DNA of 64,000 nucleotides from positions 60,478 through 124,477 of the forward strand of contig DATJAO010000027.1 of NCBI GenBank assembly GCA_035516175.1, written 5' to 3'. Within the stretch, counting starts at the first letter, position 1, and every line of letters starts with the position of its first letter. Positions 39,514-49,417 of the stretch are shown piece after piece. The position numbers were made by a program, and so were the translations under genes. The DNA is from DASPSR01 sp035516175. Lineage in GTDB: Bacteria > Nitrospirota > UBA9217. The notes below the pieces were generated by a model, which made no database searches, had not been told where the DNA came from, and saw only the letters and a list, made by a program, of their open reading frames with translations.

Positions 39514-40923
39514 ATGCGAGAGCTTACACGGGGCGAAGAATTTTATGACGGCACGGCTCTACTCGGTGACCCGGTTCATGGATATATTTCGTTTACAACG
39601 CCGCGCGCGGCAGGGGAAAAGACTGAAAAGGACCTGATCGACACCCCCTGGATGCAGCGCCTGCGACAGATTTATCAGCTCCAGAGCGCGCGATGGGTCT
39701 ATCCCTCGGCTGAGCACAGCAGATTCCAGCACTCCCTTGGCGCCATGCACCTCGCCGGCAGGTTTGCGAGGCATCTCTACCCTTCGCTCAAGGCGGCCGT
39801 TCCCGACTGCCCCTCTGCAAATTACGTGGAGGAACTCCTGCGCGTAGCAGCACTCCTCCACGACATCGGTCACGGCCCATTCGGCCACTTTTTTGACGAC
39901 AATTACCTTGAGCAGTTTGGACTGACCCACGAAAAACTCGGCCAGCACATCATCAAGACCGAGCTGGCTGAGATCATCAAGGCGATTCGCCGCAGCCCTG
40001 CCGGGGAGTTCAGCAAGGGCGAACGTCTTAACCCCGATCAGGCGGCGTTCCTCATCGGTAAGGGGTCAGTGGCGACCGCAAAGCAGCCGCGGTGGCTCGT
40101 ATTCCTCCAGCCCCTGCTCTCAGGCATTTACACCGTAGACAATCTCGACTATGTGCTGCGCGACGCCTATATGTGCGGCGTGGCCATCGGCGCGGTGGAC
40201 ATCGACCGGCTGATGTACTATACTTTCTTTACGGACAAGGGTCTCACTCTCCATAAGTCAGGTCTCACTGCCCTGAACATGTTCCTGAATGCCCGTTTGT
40301 ATATGTACACGAACGTCTACTACCATCGTACAACGCGCGCCATTGACGAACACCTCAAGGAGCTGTTCAAGGACACCATGGCCGCGCTCTTCCCTTACAA
40401 TCCTATTGAAAATCACAAGGAATATCTCGAGCTCACCGACTGGTCCCTGCTCGAGGCGGTGAGGAGGTGGGGAAGTGGCGAGAACGGCTCCACCGCGGCG
40501 CTCGGGCGTGAATGGGCTGCCATCCTCTCACGTGAAGTCAAGTGGAAGATGGCATACGACGTTACGCTCTCGATGCGTGCTTTCGAAAAAGGGAAAACCA
40601 TCATAGATGCGGCTGAGCTCGTAAAACGCATCAAGAAGAACCTGCCGTCGAAGCTGAAGGATCTGCATTTCCGGGTGGACATGGCGAGCCAGGACCCCCG
40701 GCCGATCAATCCCCTGATGATGGGCGAGCGTCAGATATACGTGTTCAACCCATCAACGCGGAAGGTCGAGAAAGAGCCGCTCAAAGACTTCTTCGACTAC
40801 ATCCCTGCGCGGGTTGTCCAGTGCCGCGTGTTCACTCTGAACCACGATCACGACCAGCTCCTTGCTGATATCGTCGACAAGGTGCTAGGGATCCAGGAAG
40901 ACAGTATCAAGACGAATGTATGA
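39514..40923 (+). CDS. HD-domain phosphohydrolase (dGTPase-like)
   Basis: 469 residues. Metal ligands of the HD superfamily are clear: RFQHSLGAMHLAGRF (His near 71), LLHDIGHGPFGHFF (His-Asp near 114) and the later Asp in YTVDNLDYVLRDAYMCG. The organisation resembles YdhJ/SamHD1-type deoxynucleoside triphosphate hydrolases, which hydrolyse dNTPs to nucleoside and triphosphate. The exact substrate is unproven. The transcript is probably leaderless (see promoter). Confidence 0.85.
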   Translation: MRELTRGEEFYDGTALLGDPVHGYISFTTPRAAGEKTEKDLIDTPWMQRLRQIYQLQSARWVYPSAEHSRFQHSLGAMHLAGRFARHLYPSLKAAVPDCPSANYVEELLRVAALLHDIGHGPFGHFFDDNYLEQFGLTHEKLGQHIIKTELAEIIKAIRRSPAGEFSKGERLNPDQAAFLIGKGSVATAKQPRWLVFLQPLLSGIYTVDNLDYVLRDAYMCGVAIGAVDIDRLMYYTFFTDKGLTLHKSGLTALNMFLNARLYMYTNVYYHRTTRAIDEHLKELFKDTMAALFPYNPIENHKEYLELTDWSLLEAVRRWGSGENGSTAALGREWAAILSREVKWKMAYDVTLSMRAFEKGKTIIDAAELVKRIKKNLPSKLKDLHFRVDMASQDPRPINPLMMGERQIYVFNPSTRKVEKEPLKDFFDYIPARVVQCRVFTLNHDHDQLLADIVDKVLGIQEDSIKTNV

Positions 40924-40992
40924 TTGGATCCTACTCATGAAATTGCATAATGATAAGCATACTCGCCAGTTTGTACAGTGGCTTTTTTGGTA

Positions 40993-42090
40993 TCAGAAGT
41001 TAATAGATCGTTGTAGACCAAGCGAATCAGCCAGCGCATTGTTCACGATCTTACCGTGATAGGTGTTAAGCGCGCTTCTGATAATCGGATCTTCCTGCAC
41101 GGCTTTTCTGACCCCCTTCTCTGCAATAATTTTAATATAGGGAAGAGTAGCATTCGTGAGCGCGAGCGTTGATGTCCTCGGGTACGCGCCGGGCATATTG
41201 GCCACGCAGTAGTGGATGATCCCGTCAACCTCGAACACCGGGTCATCGTGCGTCGTAGGTTTCGAAGTCTCGATACACCCGCCCTGGTCAACAGACACAT
41301 CGACGATGACCGAGCCTTTTTTCATGGTCATAAGCATTCGTCGCGTTATCAGGATCGGCGTTCTTCCTCCGGGCACGAGCACAGCGCCGACTATGATATC
41401 GGCGTCCTTTATCTCATCTGCGATGGACTGGTCCGTAACAGGCAAGGTCTCTACCCTTCCCATGAACATCTCGTCGATCTTTCGAAGCCGTTCGGTGCCT
41501 TTGTTCATGACGACGGTCTGCATGCCAAGACTGGATGCCACGCGGGCAGCGTTCGTTCCTACGACGCCTGCGCCGATGATCACAATCTTCGCGGGTTTTA
41601 CGCCGCTCGCACCTGTCGCGAGGATGCCCGAGCCACCCTTGAACTTCTGAAGATAGAAAATGCCCATGAGCGGCGCCATCCTGCCCGCAATCTCGCTCAT
41701 GGGAGCGAGCAGGGGAAGGGAATTGTCCTTGGTCAGTGTCTCATACCCGATGCCGGTCACCTTTTTCCTGAGGAGAACCTCGGTGAGTTCACGATTGGGT
41801 GCGAGGTGGAGATAGGTGAAGAGAGCCTGTCCTTCTCTGAGCAGATCATATTCCTGTGGGAGAGGTTCCTTGACCTTAAGAACGAGATCAGCTGCTTCGA
41901 AAAGTTTTTTCTTATCGACGACTTCGGCACCCGCTTTCACATATTCGTCGTCTGAAAAACCGCTGCCAGCACCCGCGCTCCATTCAGTCAGGATGGAATG
42001 ACCCTGACGCTTTAGGTCCTGTACGCCGGACGGGATGATGCCGACGCGAAACTCTTCCGCTTTGATCTCTTTCGGGACGCCGATTATCAT
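40993..42090 (-). CDS. ald: Alanine dehydrogenase
   Basis: 365 residues. The N-terminus IGVPKEIKAEEFRVGI carries the substrate-binding Arg and nearby Lys of the family; the Rossmann motif is VIIGAGVVGTNAARVA near residue 170; the C-terminal HYCVANMPGAYPRTST is diagnostic. The enzyme interconverts L-alanine with pyruvate and ammonium using NAD. It is single, and converges with the HD gene. Confidence 0.92.
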   Translation of the reverse strand: MIIGVPKEIKAEEFRVGIIPSGVQDLKRQGHSILTEWSAGAGSGFSDDEYVKAGAEVVDKKKLFEAADLVLKVKEPLPQEYDLLREGQALFTYLHLAPNRELTEVLLRKKVTGIGYETLTKDNSLPLLAPMSEIAGRMAPLMGIFYLQKFKGGSGILATGASGVKPAKIVIIGAGVVGTNAARVASSLGMQTVVMNKGTERLRKIDEMFMGRVETLPVTDQSIADEIKDADIIVGAVLVPGGRTPILITRRMLMTMKKGSVIVDVSVDQGGCIETSKPTTHDDPVFEVDGIIHYCVANMPGAYPRTSTLALTNATLPYIKIIAEKGVRKAVQEDPIIRSALNTYHGKIVNNALADSLGLQRSINF

Positions 42091-42188
42091 ATCTCTATCC
42101 TTAAGCGAGGAGGTATGCTCTATCTAAAATGTATCATGTTCAGAGGCTGATTTCAACGTAGGCCGTTCGAGATAATTCAGGGAAGGTG

Positions 42189-42217
42189 TTGACTTATAGA
42201 GCAGTTTTGGGTAGTAT
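42189..42217 (+). promoter_or_regulatory. Promoter of the DUF4337 gene
   Basis: TTGACT (42189-42194), 17-nt spacer, TAGTAT (42212-42217), 45 nt before the ATG at 42262. Confidence 0.6.
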
Positions 42218-42261
42218 TGGCGATTAAAAAAAATAGTCATTGTAATTGCAGGAGGATTTTT

Positions 42262-42801
42262 ATGGCAGAAGAAAAGAAAGAACTATGGCTTAATTATCTG
42301 GCCCTCACGACGGTGATCTTTGCTGTGTGCGCCACACTCTCGACGCTGAAGGGCGGAGGATTTTCAACGCAGTCGGTCATATCCCAGGCCCAGGCCTCCG
42401 ACCAGTGGTCCTACTATCAGGCCAAGAGCATCAAGGGATACATCTACGATCTCCAGAAGGACAAGCTCGAGCTGGAGCTCAGAGCGATAAAGACGAAAGT
42501 ATCCCGTTCCGTGGTCTCAGACTATGAGCATAAGATAGGGGCCTACAAGGAGAAGGTGGAGAAATACGACCAGGAGAAGGAGGATATCAAGCAGAAGGCG
42601 GAAGAGCTGGAAAAGCGGCGTGCCGAAGCACAGACGCACTCAGGGGCATTCGGGTTGGCCGCCATGTTTCTCCAGATCGCCATCCTGCTGTCATCCATCG
42701 CGGCTTTGATGAAGAAAAAATTCTTCTGGCTGCTCGGGATCGGGTCCGGGTGCTTCGGCCTGTTTTACTTTTTAAACGGGTTCTTTCTCTTCATGAAGTA
42801 G
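42262..42801 (+). CDS. DUF4337 membrane protein
   Basis: 179 residues from the ATG at 42262 (AGGAGG upstream). One N-terminal membrane helix (about 8-28), a SQAQASDQWSYYQAKSIK motif that marks the DUF4337 family, a long charged coiled coil (about 60-130) and two C-terminal helices (about 137-178). The coiled coil should lie on the periplasmic or cytoplasmic face as one hairpin. Function unknown. Confidence 0.78.
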   Translation: MAEEKKELWLNYLALTTVIFAVCATLSTLKGGGFSTQSVISQAQASDQWSYYQAKSIKGYIYDLQKDKLELELRAIKTKVSRSVVSDYEHKIGAYKEKVEKYDQEKEDIKQKAEELEKRRAEAQTHSGAFGLAAMFLQIAILLSSIAALMKKKFFWLLGIGSGCFGLFYFLNGFFLFMK

Positions 42802-43128
42802 GGATGGCGTACTTTTTTTGGCAATACTCATACGGCAACGGTATGGAACGTCCGCTGCCTTTTGAGCACGTTCTCTCTGCCCTGTTTAACTCCCGGTTTT
42901 GATATGATTTGTACGAATCTTGTGCATTTGTTCGATGACCTCTTCTCCGCAATGAATCTCAAAACGTTCCGCTACAACGAGGGACGTTATGGAGAATCTG
43001 CGGTTTAACCTCGTGCTCATCGTTGTTGTTGTCATGTAAGGTTCTGGTAGCGGTCACACCGCAGACGGTTGCAGTGAACACGGCTGAAGCTCACCGCGGT
43101 GACATTGGTACTCAAAAGGAGTTGATTG
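42802..43128. other. Intergenic region with a tiny hydrophobic ORF
   Basis: No standard gene. A 16-residue frame at 42989-43039 (MENLRFNLVLIVVVVM) has GAGGG five nt upstream and a strongly hydrophobic end, so a micro membrane peptide or leader is conceivable. I see no terminator or promoter with confidence. Confidence 0.3.
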
Positions 43129-43869
43129 ATGAATAGGCTAAGAGGACAAATTTTGCTGAGCGTGGTGCTTATTGCCCTTTCCGCCGTATTGTATGTCCTG
43201 CAGATACGGATCTTTCACTCCCAGCGAGACACGCTTTTCTACCTCTTCCAGGATCTTGCCTTCGTCCCCATCCAGGTGATGCTCGTGACCGTGATCGTGG
43301 ACCAGGTACTGCGGATACGGGAAAAAATCGCCATGTTGAACAAACTGAACATGGTGATCGGGACCTTCTTCAGCGAAGTAGGTTCTCGACTCCTGAGGTC
43401 ATTCTCCGGTTTTGACCACCACTTCGATCAGATCAGGCGGAACCTTATAGTGACGAAGGACTGGACGGATCTGAATTTTACCAAAGTAGCAAGGGACGTC
43501 GGGAATTACGACTACCGCTTGGACTACAAAAGAAGAGATCTGAATGAACTTAAAACATTTCTCGTTGCTAAAAGGGACTTTCTGCTTCGTCTGCTCGAAA
43601 ATCAGAACCTGCTCGAACACGAATCGTTCACCGATCTATTGTGGGCAGTTTTTCACTTGACTGAGGAATTGGAGGCCAGGGAAAGTCTTGCGCAGCTGTC
43701 TAGGCCGGATGGCGAGCATATCGCCGGCGATATGAGAAGGGCATATGGACTCCTGATCGTGCAATGGCTTGCGTACATGAAGCACCTCAAGAAAGAATAT
43801 CCGTATCTCTTCTCGCTCGCCGTGCGGACAAATCCGTTCGATCCTGATGTGTCGGTTGTGGTCAAGTAG
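43129..43869 (+). CDS. Two-helix membrane protein of unknown function
   Basis: 246 residues from the ATG at 43129 (AAAGGAG upstream). Two N-terminal membrane helices (about 7-27 and 38-60) anchor a cytoplasmic alpha-helical domain with conserved-looking charged segments (SGFDHHFDQIRRNL, YRLDYKRRDLNELKTFLV). No enzyme motif is visible. Similar proteins occur in Deltaproteobacteria, but I know no function. Confidence 0.65.
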   Translation: MNRLRGQILLSVVLIALSAVLYVLQIRIFHSQRDTLFYLFQDLAFVPIQVMLVTVIVDQVLRIREKIAMLNKLNMVIGTFFSEVGSRLLRSFSGFDHHFDQIRRNLIVTKDWTDLNFTKVARDVGNYDYRLDYKRRDLNELKTFLVAKRDFLLRLLENQNLLEHESFTDLLWAVFHLTEELEARESLAQLSRPDGEHIAGDMRRAYGLLIVQWLAYMKHLKKEYPYLFSLAVRTNPFDPDVSVVVK

Positions 43870-44058
43870 GGAGTGAATTGCTGCAGGAGGTTTCGCGAAG
43901 GATTTACTACGGACGACGGCAACCTGCACGTTGTTCATTTTGAATGGCGAGCGGAGCCGCTTTAGACATACTTTCCGTGCCTGCCGAACAGAACTGTTTC
44001 CAGAGAAAATTTCGATCATGACAGGCCCTCCCGAGGGCGGGAGAGCCTATTCGTGCCG

Positions 44059-45312
44059 TTATTTTTTGAATTCTATCTGGTCACCTTTTACCAGCGCATC
44101 GGTGCTCTTGCGTACCACTGCGGTTGAGGTATGTTCTTTTACGATGATCACCTGTGTTTCTCCGACAAGGCTTCTAGGATAAGTTACCTTTCCTTGCCCT
44201 GCATAGACAACAAAACGGTCCCCAGGTTCTACGCCGTCTGCACTGCCCTTGTCGAGATATACGATATCATTCTGACCATTCACGGTGCGCCCGTCCATGA
44301 CCTCGAGGATATACCCGGAGATATCCTTGGTTTTCGTCTGCGGTATATCGTAAACGGGGGTCGGCTCCTGATATGGCACCAGCATGGTACCTTTTTTGCT
44401 TACGTCAAAGGAGAGCGTGATCCGCGCGGTATACATACTGGAGGATGCATCCTTCTTGGCCGTAATCTGGATGATACCGAGGATCCTGATGAGTTTTCCA
44501 TATTTTTTGCCCGTTACGGGATGCTTAACATTGTTGAGAGGATCGAACATGACGTACTTGTCACCGATGTCAACATTTTCCTTTGAGCCGATCTTAACGT
44601 AAACGATATCGTCATACCCGAAATAGTCTTTTCCTTCCTCCCCCCCGACAATCACGTCCTTGCTCTCGTCATTACCCACGTAGCCGGCGCTCAGCATGGT
44701 ATACTTGTCGATAATGGGGGTTGCCGCTTCTTCAGGCAGAATGAGCTTGCCTTTCGTGAGCGCTTCCTCAACCGGTTTTTCCGGCGCGGCCCCCATCTCC
44801 TGATTCCGCTGCAGAGCCGCTCTGCCCATTTCGCCAGCCTCTTCGGCGGTTTCTGTTTTGGCAGGAGCCTCTTGTTCGGCTACCGCTGGTGTTTGCGGTG
44901 TCTGCATCGCCCGCTCGATGGGTGCAATGCTCGGGATCGCCAGCTTGTTGCTGGGGTAGATCAGGTCAGGATTGGTTATGGATGGATTGGCCTTCCAGAT
45001 GAACGGCCACAGGAACGGGTCCTTGAGAAAGGTATTGGAGATATCCCATAGCGTGTCACCCTGTTTGATGGTGTAGCTTGTGGTCGCTTCAGGTGACGGT
45101 GCTGCCATAGCCGCTTCGGGCTCTGGTGTCGTTTTCTCCTGTTTCGGGATGGTCACTTCTGCCGGCGTCTGCTGCGTCTGGCCTTCGGTAGCTTTCTCCT
45201 GCCGTGGAGCAGTGACGGGGGTCTGATTCTGGGAACGTGCAGAGGTGGGAAGGTGTGCCATGAGAAGAAGCACTGTAACAGCCTGGACAAGTGTTCTTGA
45301 CCGTCTGGTCAT
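44059..45312 (-). CDS. LysM-domain exported protein
   Basis: 417 residues: signal peptide (1-27), a Pro/Thr/Gln/Glu-rich spacer with repeated PKQEK-like units (about 30-80), one LysM domain (about 80-130, YTIKQGDTLWDISNTFL), another low-complexity spacer and a C-terminal beta domain (about 205-415) with GDKYVMFDPLNNVKHP and GDRFVVYAGQGKVTYP. The LysM binds peptidoglycan, so the protein should sit in the periplasm as a wall-associated scaffold. CAGGAGG precedes the ATG. Confidence 0.85.
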   Translation of the reverse strand: MTRRSRTLVQAVTVLLLMAHLPTSARSQNQTPVTAPRQEKATEGQTQQTPAEVTIPKQEKTTPEPEAAMAAPSPEATTSYTIKQGDTLWDISNTFLKDPFLWPFIWKANPSITNPDLIYPSNKLAIPSIAPIERAMQTPQTPAVAEQEAPAKTETAEEAGEMGRAALQRNQEMGAAPEKPVEEALTKGKLILPEEAATPIIDKYTMLSAGYVGNDESKDVIVGGEEGKDYFGYDDIVYVKIGSKENVDIGDKYVMFDPLNNVKHPVTGKKYGKLIRILGIIQITAKKDASSSMYTARITLSFDVSKKGTMLVPYQEPTPVYDIPQTKTKDISGYILEVMDGRTVNGQNDIVYLDKGSADGVEPGDRFVVYAGQGKVTYPRSLVGETQVIIVKEHTSTAVVRKSTDALVKGDQIEFKK

Positions 45313-45625
45313 TCCTGCCTCCTGACTTTGTTCTTCTTTTTACCGGCTTTTGCCGGCTTATTCTCTTCGGCTGCGGCCTCTAGCCGTGACCGTGGGTTTG
45401 GACTCAATCTGCCGACAGCCGAGGGGCTGAACCGCCTGACTCACTTTCAGCGCCTCGGGCTTTAATTAAGAGGGCATTGATCGTGGCGGTTGATGCGTCA
45501 AGTCCCCCTCTCGTTCCATTCTCACAAGTTTCCTTAAGATAGCCGAGAAACCTCTTGTTTGTCAAGAGAATTAATCAAAACCAGACCTTGCTTTTAGCAG
45601 GTGTTTTTGGTATTCTGCCTCTACC
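45313..45625. other. Intergenic region between divergent genes
   Basis: On the minus strand, just before the LysM start, a Lys-rich frame (LEAAAEENKPAKAGKKKNK) ends at a stop that overlaps the ATG. It may be the C-terminal stub of a lost gene, but it is only about 45 codons and unidentifiable. On the plus strand TTGCTT, 17-nt spacer and TATTCT lead to the kinase gene ATG nine nt later. Confidence 0.4.
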
Positions 45626-47791
45626 ATGGCGACCGAGAGGAAAGAGGGGCAATCAGGACTGCGGGGAGTGCTCACCCTTTTCGGTTTTGTGCTCCTGACG
45701 GCGCTCGCCATCGTACTCCAGCTCAAGTACCGCGGTTTCGAGGGCCCTCTTTCCGACAATATCCTCATTGTCATTCTGACCAACGCAAATTTCCTTCTCC
45801 TGGCTGCGGTCATTTTCATGACGGCCCGGAGCCTCTGGAAGCTTTCTATCGAGAGAAAGCATGGTGTTCTCGGGGCCCGGTTCCGGACCAAACTGGTTGC
45901 TGCCTTCGTCAGCCTTTCCCTGATACCGCCGATACTTCTCTTCTTGATCGGGACCGGGATGTTCACGAGAAGCATGGAGCGGCTCTTCAGTCTCAAAATA
46001 GAAACCTCCCTTGAGGACTCGGTCACTGTGGCTCAGGCTTATTACCAACGGCTCCGTGAGCAGGCCTTTGATTTCGGCAAGCAGATCAGCATACAGATGA
46101 CTGAGGAGCATCTCATCTCCCGTTTTCAGGCACCCGTGCTCAAGGACTATCTGCGTCGGAAGGCGGCTGAATATGGTCTTGGTTCCGTAGAACTCCTGGC
46201 ATCGCCCCGTGAACGGTCGGTCACCGTTGTTACCGGAAAGTTCCCCGCCAGGACCTTTAATGCCACGTCGGCCGACCTTGCAGCCACGGCATTTACTTCG
46301 GAAGGCATTGCTACGGTGATCGATCTCGGGAAAAAAGGCGAGATCGTTCGGGCGGTCGTTCCTGTCTACGCGGCGATCGATGACAAGAAGGTTTCGGCAG
46401 TGGTCGCTGTGAGCTACTATGTCCCCCAGAGCCTTGCGGCAAAGACCGAGGAAATACGACTGGGATATTCGCAGTACCGGTCATCGCTCCGGGGCAAGGA
46501 ACCGATCAAGCTGGCATACCGGCTCGGATTTCTTACGGTCACGCTGACTCTGCTCCTGGCAGCGATCTGGGTCGCGCTTCGCGTGGCAGCCGGCATTACT
46601 GTACCAATCAGGAAGCTGGCAGAGGGAACGGCCGCGGTCGCGGCTGGCAGATTCGATTACCGTATCGACGAAACGACGGGCGACGAGGTAGGCGTGCTCA
46701 TCGATTCGTTCAACAAGATGACGAGCGAGCTGAGACAGTCGCGCGAGCAACTCGTGCAGGCGGATTCCTACAAGCAGACGATCCTCTCGAACATCGATAC
46801 CGGAGTGGTCTCCATTGATCGCTCTGGCAGGATCACGACGATCAACCCATCGGCTTCGGCGAGCCTCGGCGTCCGCGAGAAGGACATGCTCGGCAAGCGG
46901 TACGACGAGGCGTTCAGGTTCATCGAGCTTGAACCGATCCGCAGGCTCTTCCGGAGGCTCGAGCAAGGTCAGGGGCGGACCGAGGAAGAGATAGCGCTCA
47001 ACGTACGCGGCCGCATCCTGACGCTCCGGATGCGCGTCTCCACTCTCAGGGACAGCGCAGGGACGCCTATCGGCATAGTGATAACCTTCGATGACCTGAC
47101 CGAGCTGATCCGCGCCAAGAAGGCCGAGACCTGGCAGGATGTGGCCCGGAGGATTGCCCACGAGTTCAAGAATCCCCTCACACCGATCAAGCTCTCTGCC
47201 GAACGGCTGCGCAAAAAGCACGCTGAGGGGGCTGCCGACTTTGATGCGGTGTTCGATGAATGCAGCAGGACGATTGTGCAGGAGGCGGACGGCCTGCGAA
47301 AGCTCGTTGATGAATTTGCGAACTTCGCGCGCATGCCGAGTTCCAATCCTGTCCCCCAGCCGCTGGTGCCTGTGATCGAGAGCGTGGTCCAGCTCTATAC
47401 CACTGCGCACAAGGATATAGTCGTGGTTAAGGACATGGCGCTCGGCATGCCTGAGGTGATCATAGATAACGAACAGATGAAACGGGTCTTCATCAATCTT
47501 TTCGAGAACGCCGTCGAGGCCATGAGCGGCAAGGGCAGGATATGGGTTGCAGCGCGAATGACTCCGGGCGGCATGGCGCAGATAGAGGTGGCCGATGAGG
47601 GGCCGGGGATAACAGCGGAGGACATACCCAGACTGTTCGAGCCTGACTTTTCAAGGAAGAAGAAAAAGAGCGGATTGGGGCTTGCCATTGTGCTTCGGAT
47701 CATCAAAGACCACAGCGGGACGATCCGCGTTGAACAGAACGCTCCGAAGGGGGCCAAGTTCATCATTGATCTGCCCGTGAGACAGGGATGA
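45626..47791 (+). CDS. NtrY-like membrane sensor histidine kinase
   Basis: 721 residues. Two or three N-terminal membrane helices (about 15-105), an extracytoplasmic sensor region (about 115-290), a helix at about 293-315, HAMP (about 315-370), PAS (about 378-490, NIDTGVVSIDRSGRITTIN), HisKA with the phospho-His in ARRIAHEFKNPLTPIK near 514, and HATPase (NLFENAVEAM, DEGPGI, GLGLAI). This domain order is that of NtrY, which normally works with NtrX-type sigma-54 regulators. No response regulator is adjacent, so its partner is encoded elsewhere. Confidence 0.9.
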   Translation: MATERKEGQSGLRGVLTLFGFVLLTALAIVLQLKYRGFEGPLSDNILIVILTNANFLLLAAVIFMTARSLWKLSIERKHGVLGARFRTKLVAAFVSLSLIPPILLFLIGTGMFTRSMERLFSLKIETSLEDSVTVAQAYYQRLREQAFDFGKQISIQMTEEHLISRFQAPVLKDYLRRKAAEYGLGSVELLASPRERSVTVVTGKFPARTFNATSADLAATAFTSEGIATVIDLGKKGEIVRAVVPVYAAIDDKKVSAVVAVSYYVPQSLAAKTEEIRLGYSQYRSSLRGKEPIKLAYRLGFLTVTLTLLLAAIWVALRVAAGITVPIRKLAEGTAAVAAGRFDYRIDETTGDEVGVLIDSFNKMTSELRQSREQLVQADSYKQTILSNIDTGVVSIDRSGRITTINPSASASLGVREKDMLGKRYDEAFRFIELEPIRRLFRRLEQGQGRTEEEIALNVRGRILTLRMRVSTLRDSAGTPIGIVITFDDLTELIRAKKAETWQDVARRIAHEFKNPLTPIKLSAERLRKKHAEGAADFDAVFDECSRTIVQEADGLRKLVDEFANFARMPSSNPVPQPLVPVIESVVQLYTTAHKDIVVVKDMALGMPEVIIDNEQMKRVFINLFENAVEAMSGKGRIWVAARMTPGGMAQIEVADEGPGITAEDIPRLFEPDFSRKKKKSGLGLAIVLRIIKDHSGTIRVEQNAPKGAKFIIDLPVRQG

Positions 47792-47906
47792 ATATGCATT
47801 GCGGCGCGCGTGATTCCGATGGAGGATTTTATCGCGGAACGCGTAGTCTTTATCCGTCATTCCGCAATCTAACATTAAGAATTCCATTGAGGGAGGATTT
47901 TGAACT

Positions 47907-48278
47907 TTGGATACGGCCTCAACTATACTTGTAGGAATTGTCGTTCTGTTTCTTGTCATAAAGCTGTTCGGTTTTCTGAGCCGCTTGGGGATCAAGCAGA
48001 TATCTCCCCGGGATCTTGATCAGAAAAAGGGGATGGTGCTCCTTGACGTACGTCCGGATAAAGAATACGAGCAGGGTCATATTCCCGGCGCGGTCCATGT
48101 ACCCCTTTCTGATATCGGCAATAAGGTCAAGAAGCTCAAGAAGGATAAGGAGCTGGTTGTGTACTGCCGGAACGGAAATCAGAGCATCTGGGCCATCAAA
48201 CGCCTGATGGGTATGGGCTACAGGAACCTCTATAACCTACGGGGCGGCTACAATGCCTGGCAAAGACTTCATCGCTGA
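47907..48278 (+). CDS. Membrane-anchored rhodanese
   Basis: 123 residues from a TTG start with GGGAGG ten nt upstream. One N-terminal membrane helix (about 5-25) and a complete rhodanese domain with VLLDVRPDKEYEQGHIPGAV and the active-site loop YCRNGNQS (Cys near 94). It should transfer sulfane sulfur on the cytoplasmic face. It overlaps the DNA glycosylase gene by 26 bp. Confidence 0.85.
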   Translation: MDTASTILVGIVVLFLVIKLFGFLSRLGIKQISPRDLDQKKGMVLLDVRPDKEYEQGHIPGAVHVPLSDIGNKVKKLKKDKELVVYCRNGNQSIWAIKRLMGMGYRNLYNLRGGYNAWQRLHR

Positions 48279-48906
48279 GCTCAAACGGGACTATCGGAAA
48301 AAGAAGCCTTTGATAATTGCGCGACTGTCGGAGTTCAAGGCGGCTTACGAAAAAGGCGACCGAGCGATCTTCGAGGAGCTCTGCTACTGCATCCTGACCG
48401 CCGGCAGCAGTGCGAAAATGGGAATGCTCACCATTGGAGCGCTCAAGGACATTCTCCATACCGGCAGTGAAAAGGAACTGCAGCAGCGCGCCCAGGCGCA
48501 CCGTGTCCGGTTCTGGCGCATCCGACCGTCGTACATTGTCCAAACGAGAGAATATCTTAATGACGCCTGCGGCATGAAACTCCGCCGGCTCATAGAGTCA
48601 TTTGACTGCCGGGACCTGCGTCGTGATTTTTTTGCCAAGAATAAATCGATCAAAGGTTTGGGGTACAAAGAGGCAAGCCACTTTCTCCGGAACATCGGGT
48701 TCCCTGGCTATGCCATCCTGGACAAGCACATCCTGAACAGCCTTCGCGAGATGGGTGTTATCGGCAGGCGAATGCGTCCCACGACACGCGCAGGGTACCT
48801 CGCGATAGAGAAAAGGCTTGAACGGTTCGCGAGGGAGATCGGCATCGATATGGACCATCTTGACCTGCTTCTGTGGTCGCGCAAAACCGGCGAAATATTG
48901 AAATAG
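48253..48906 (+). CDS. N-glycosylase/DNA lyase, Ogg2 type
   Basis: 217 residues. The helix-hairpin-helix region KGLGYKEASHFLRNIGF holds the catalytic Lys, and AILDKHIL holds the catalytic Asp about 20 residues later, as in archaeal-type 8-oxoguanine DNA glycosylases (MjaOgg/Ogg2). It removes oxidised guanine and cleaves the strand. The size matches the family. It is translationally linked with the rhodanese gene. Confidence 0.85.
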   Translation: MPGKDFIAELKRDYRKKKPLIIARLSEFKAAYEKGDRAIFEELCYCILTAGSSAKMGMLTIGALKDILHTGSEKELQQRAQAHRVRFWRIRPSYIVQTREYLNDACGMKLRRLIESFDCRDLRRDFFAKNKSIKGLGYKEASHFLRNIGFPGYAILDKHILNSLREMGVIGRRMRPTTRAGYLAIEKRLERFAREIGIDMDHLDLLLWSRKTGEILK

Positions 48907-49417
48907 TTCGTCAGAAGCGTAAATCGACGGCGATCGATGGTGTTCGGTGATGAAAAAAACTGTTGTTTGCGGAGGGGTAGGGGAAGCCGGATACTTCTAT
49001 CCTTCATGACGTTCTGCTTGTGGCTTTCTGGCATGACAGCTTATACGGAGGTCTATCACTATCCCGATAGCGAGAGTGCTGTAAATATTGTAGCCGATAT
49101 TTCCGGCTGGTGCGGGTACTGCAAAAAGACTGGCAACATTTCCCGATACAAATGACATCCGTTACACACATAGGATATTGAGAAAGACGGCATCGCGAAT
49201 AAGACCTATAGAGTATGAGGAGGTCGGGGTGTTCCCGTGTCACTGGTCATGTCCACCGCGATGCGGGGGATCAACCCTGAGGTGGCTCTGAGGGTCGCTG
49301 AAAAGAGCGATAACACGGGAGAGGCCGGAATCCTGCTCTGCGCAGTGACATCGAGGCGCAGATGGTGGCCTGGTGATGAAAGCGGGAGATAGAGATGTGT
49401 AAGGCAGTATTAATGCC
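48907..49417. other. Intergenic region with possible gene fragments
   Basis: Frames here break repeatedly. One reads TAYTEVYHYPDS and then ISGWCGYCKKT, which recalls a thioredoxin active site (W-C-x-x-C) and stops within 20 residues; another reads GVPVSLVMSTAMRGINPEVA. These may be decayed pieces of a thioredoxin-like or other gene, but the similarity is too short to name. Confidence 0.35.
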
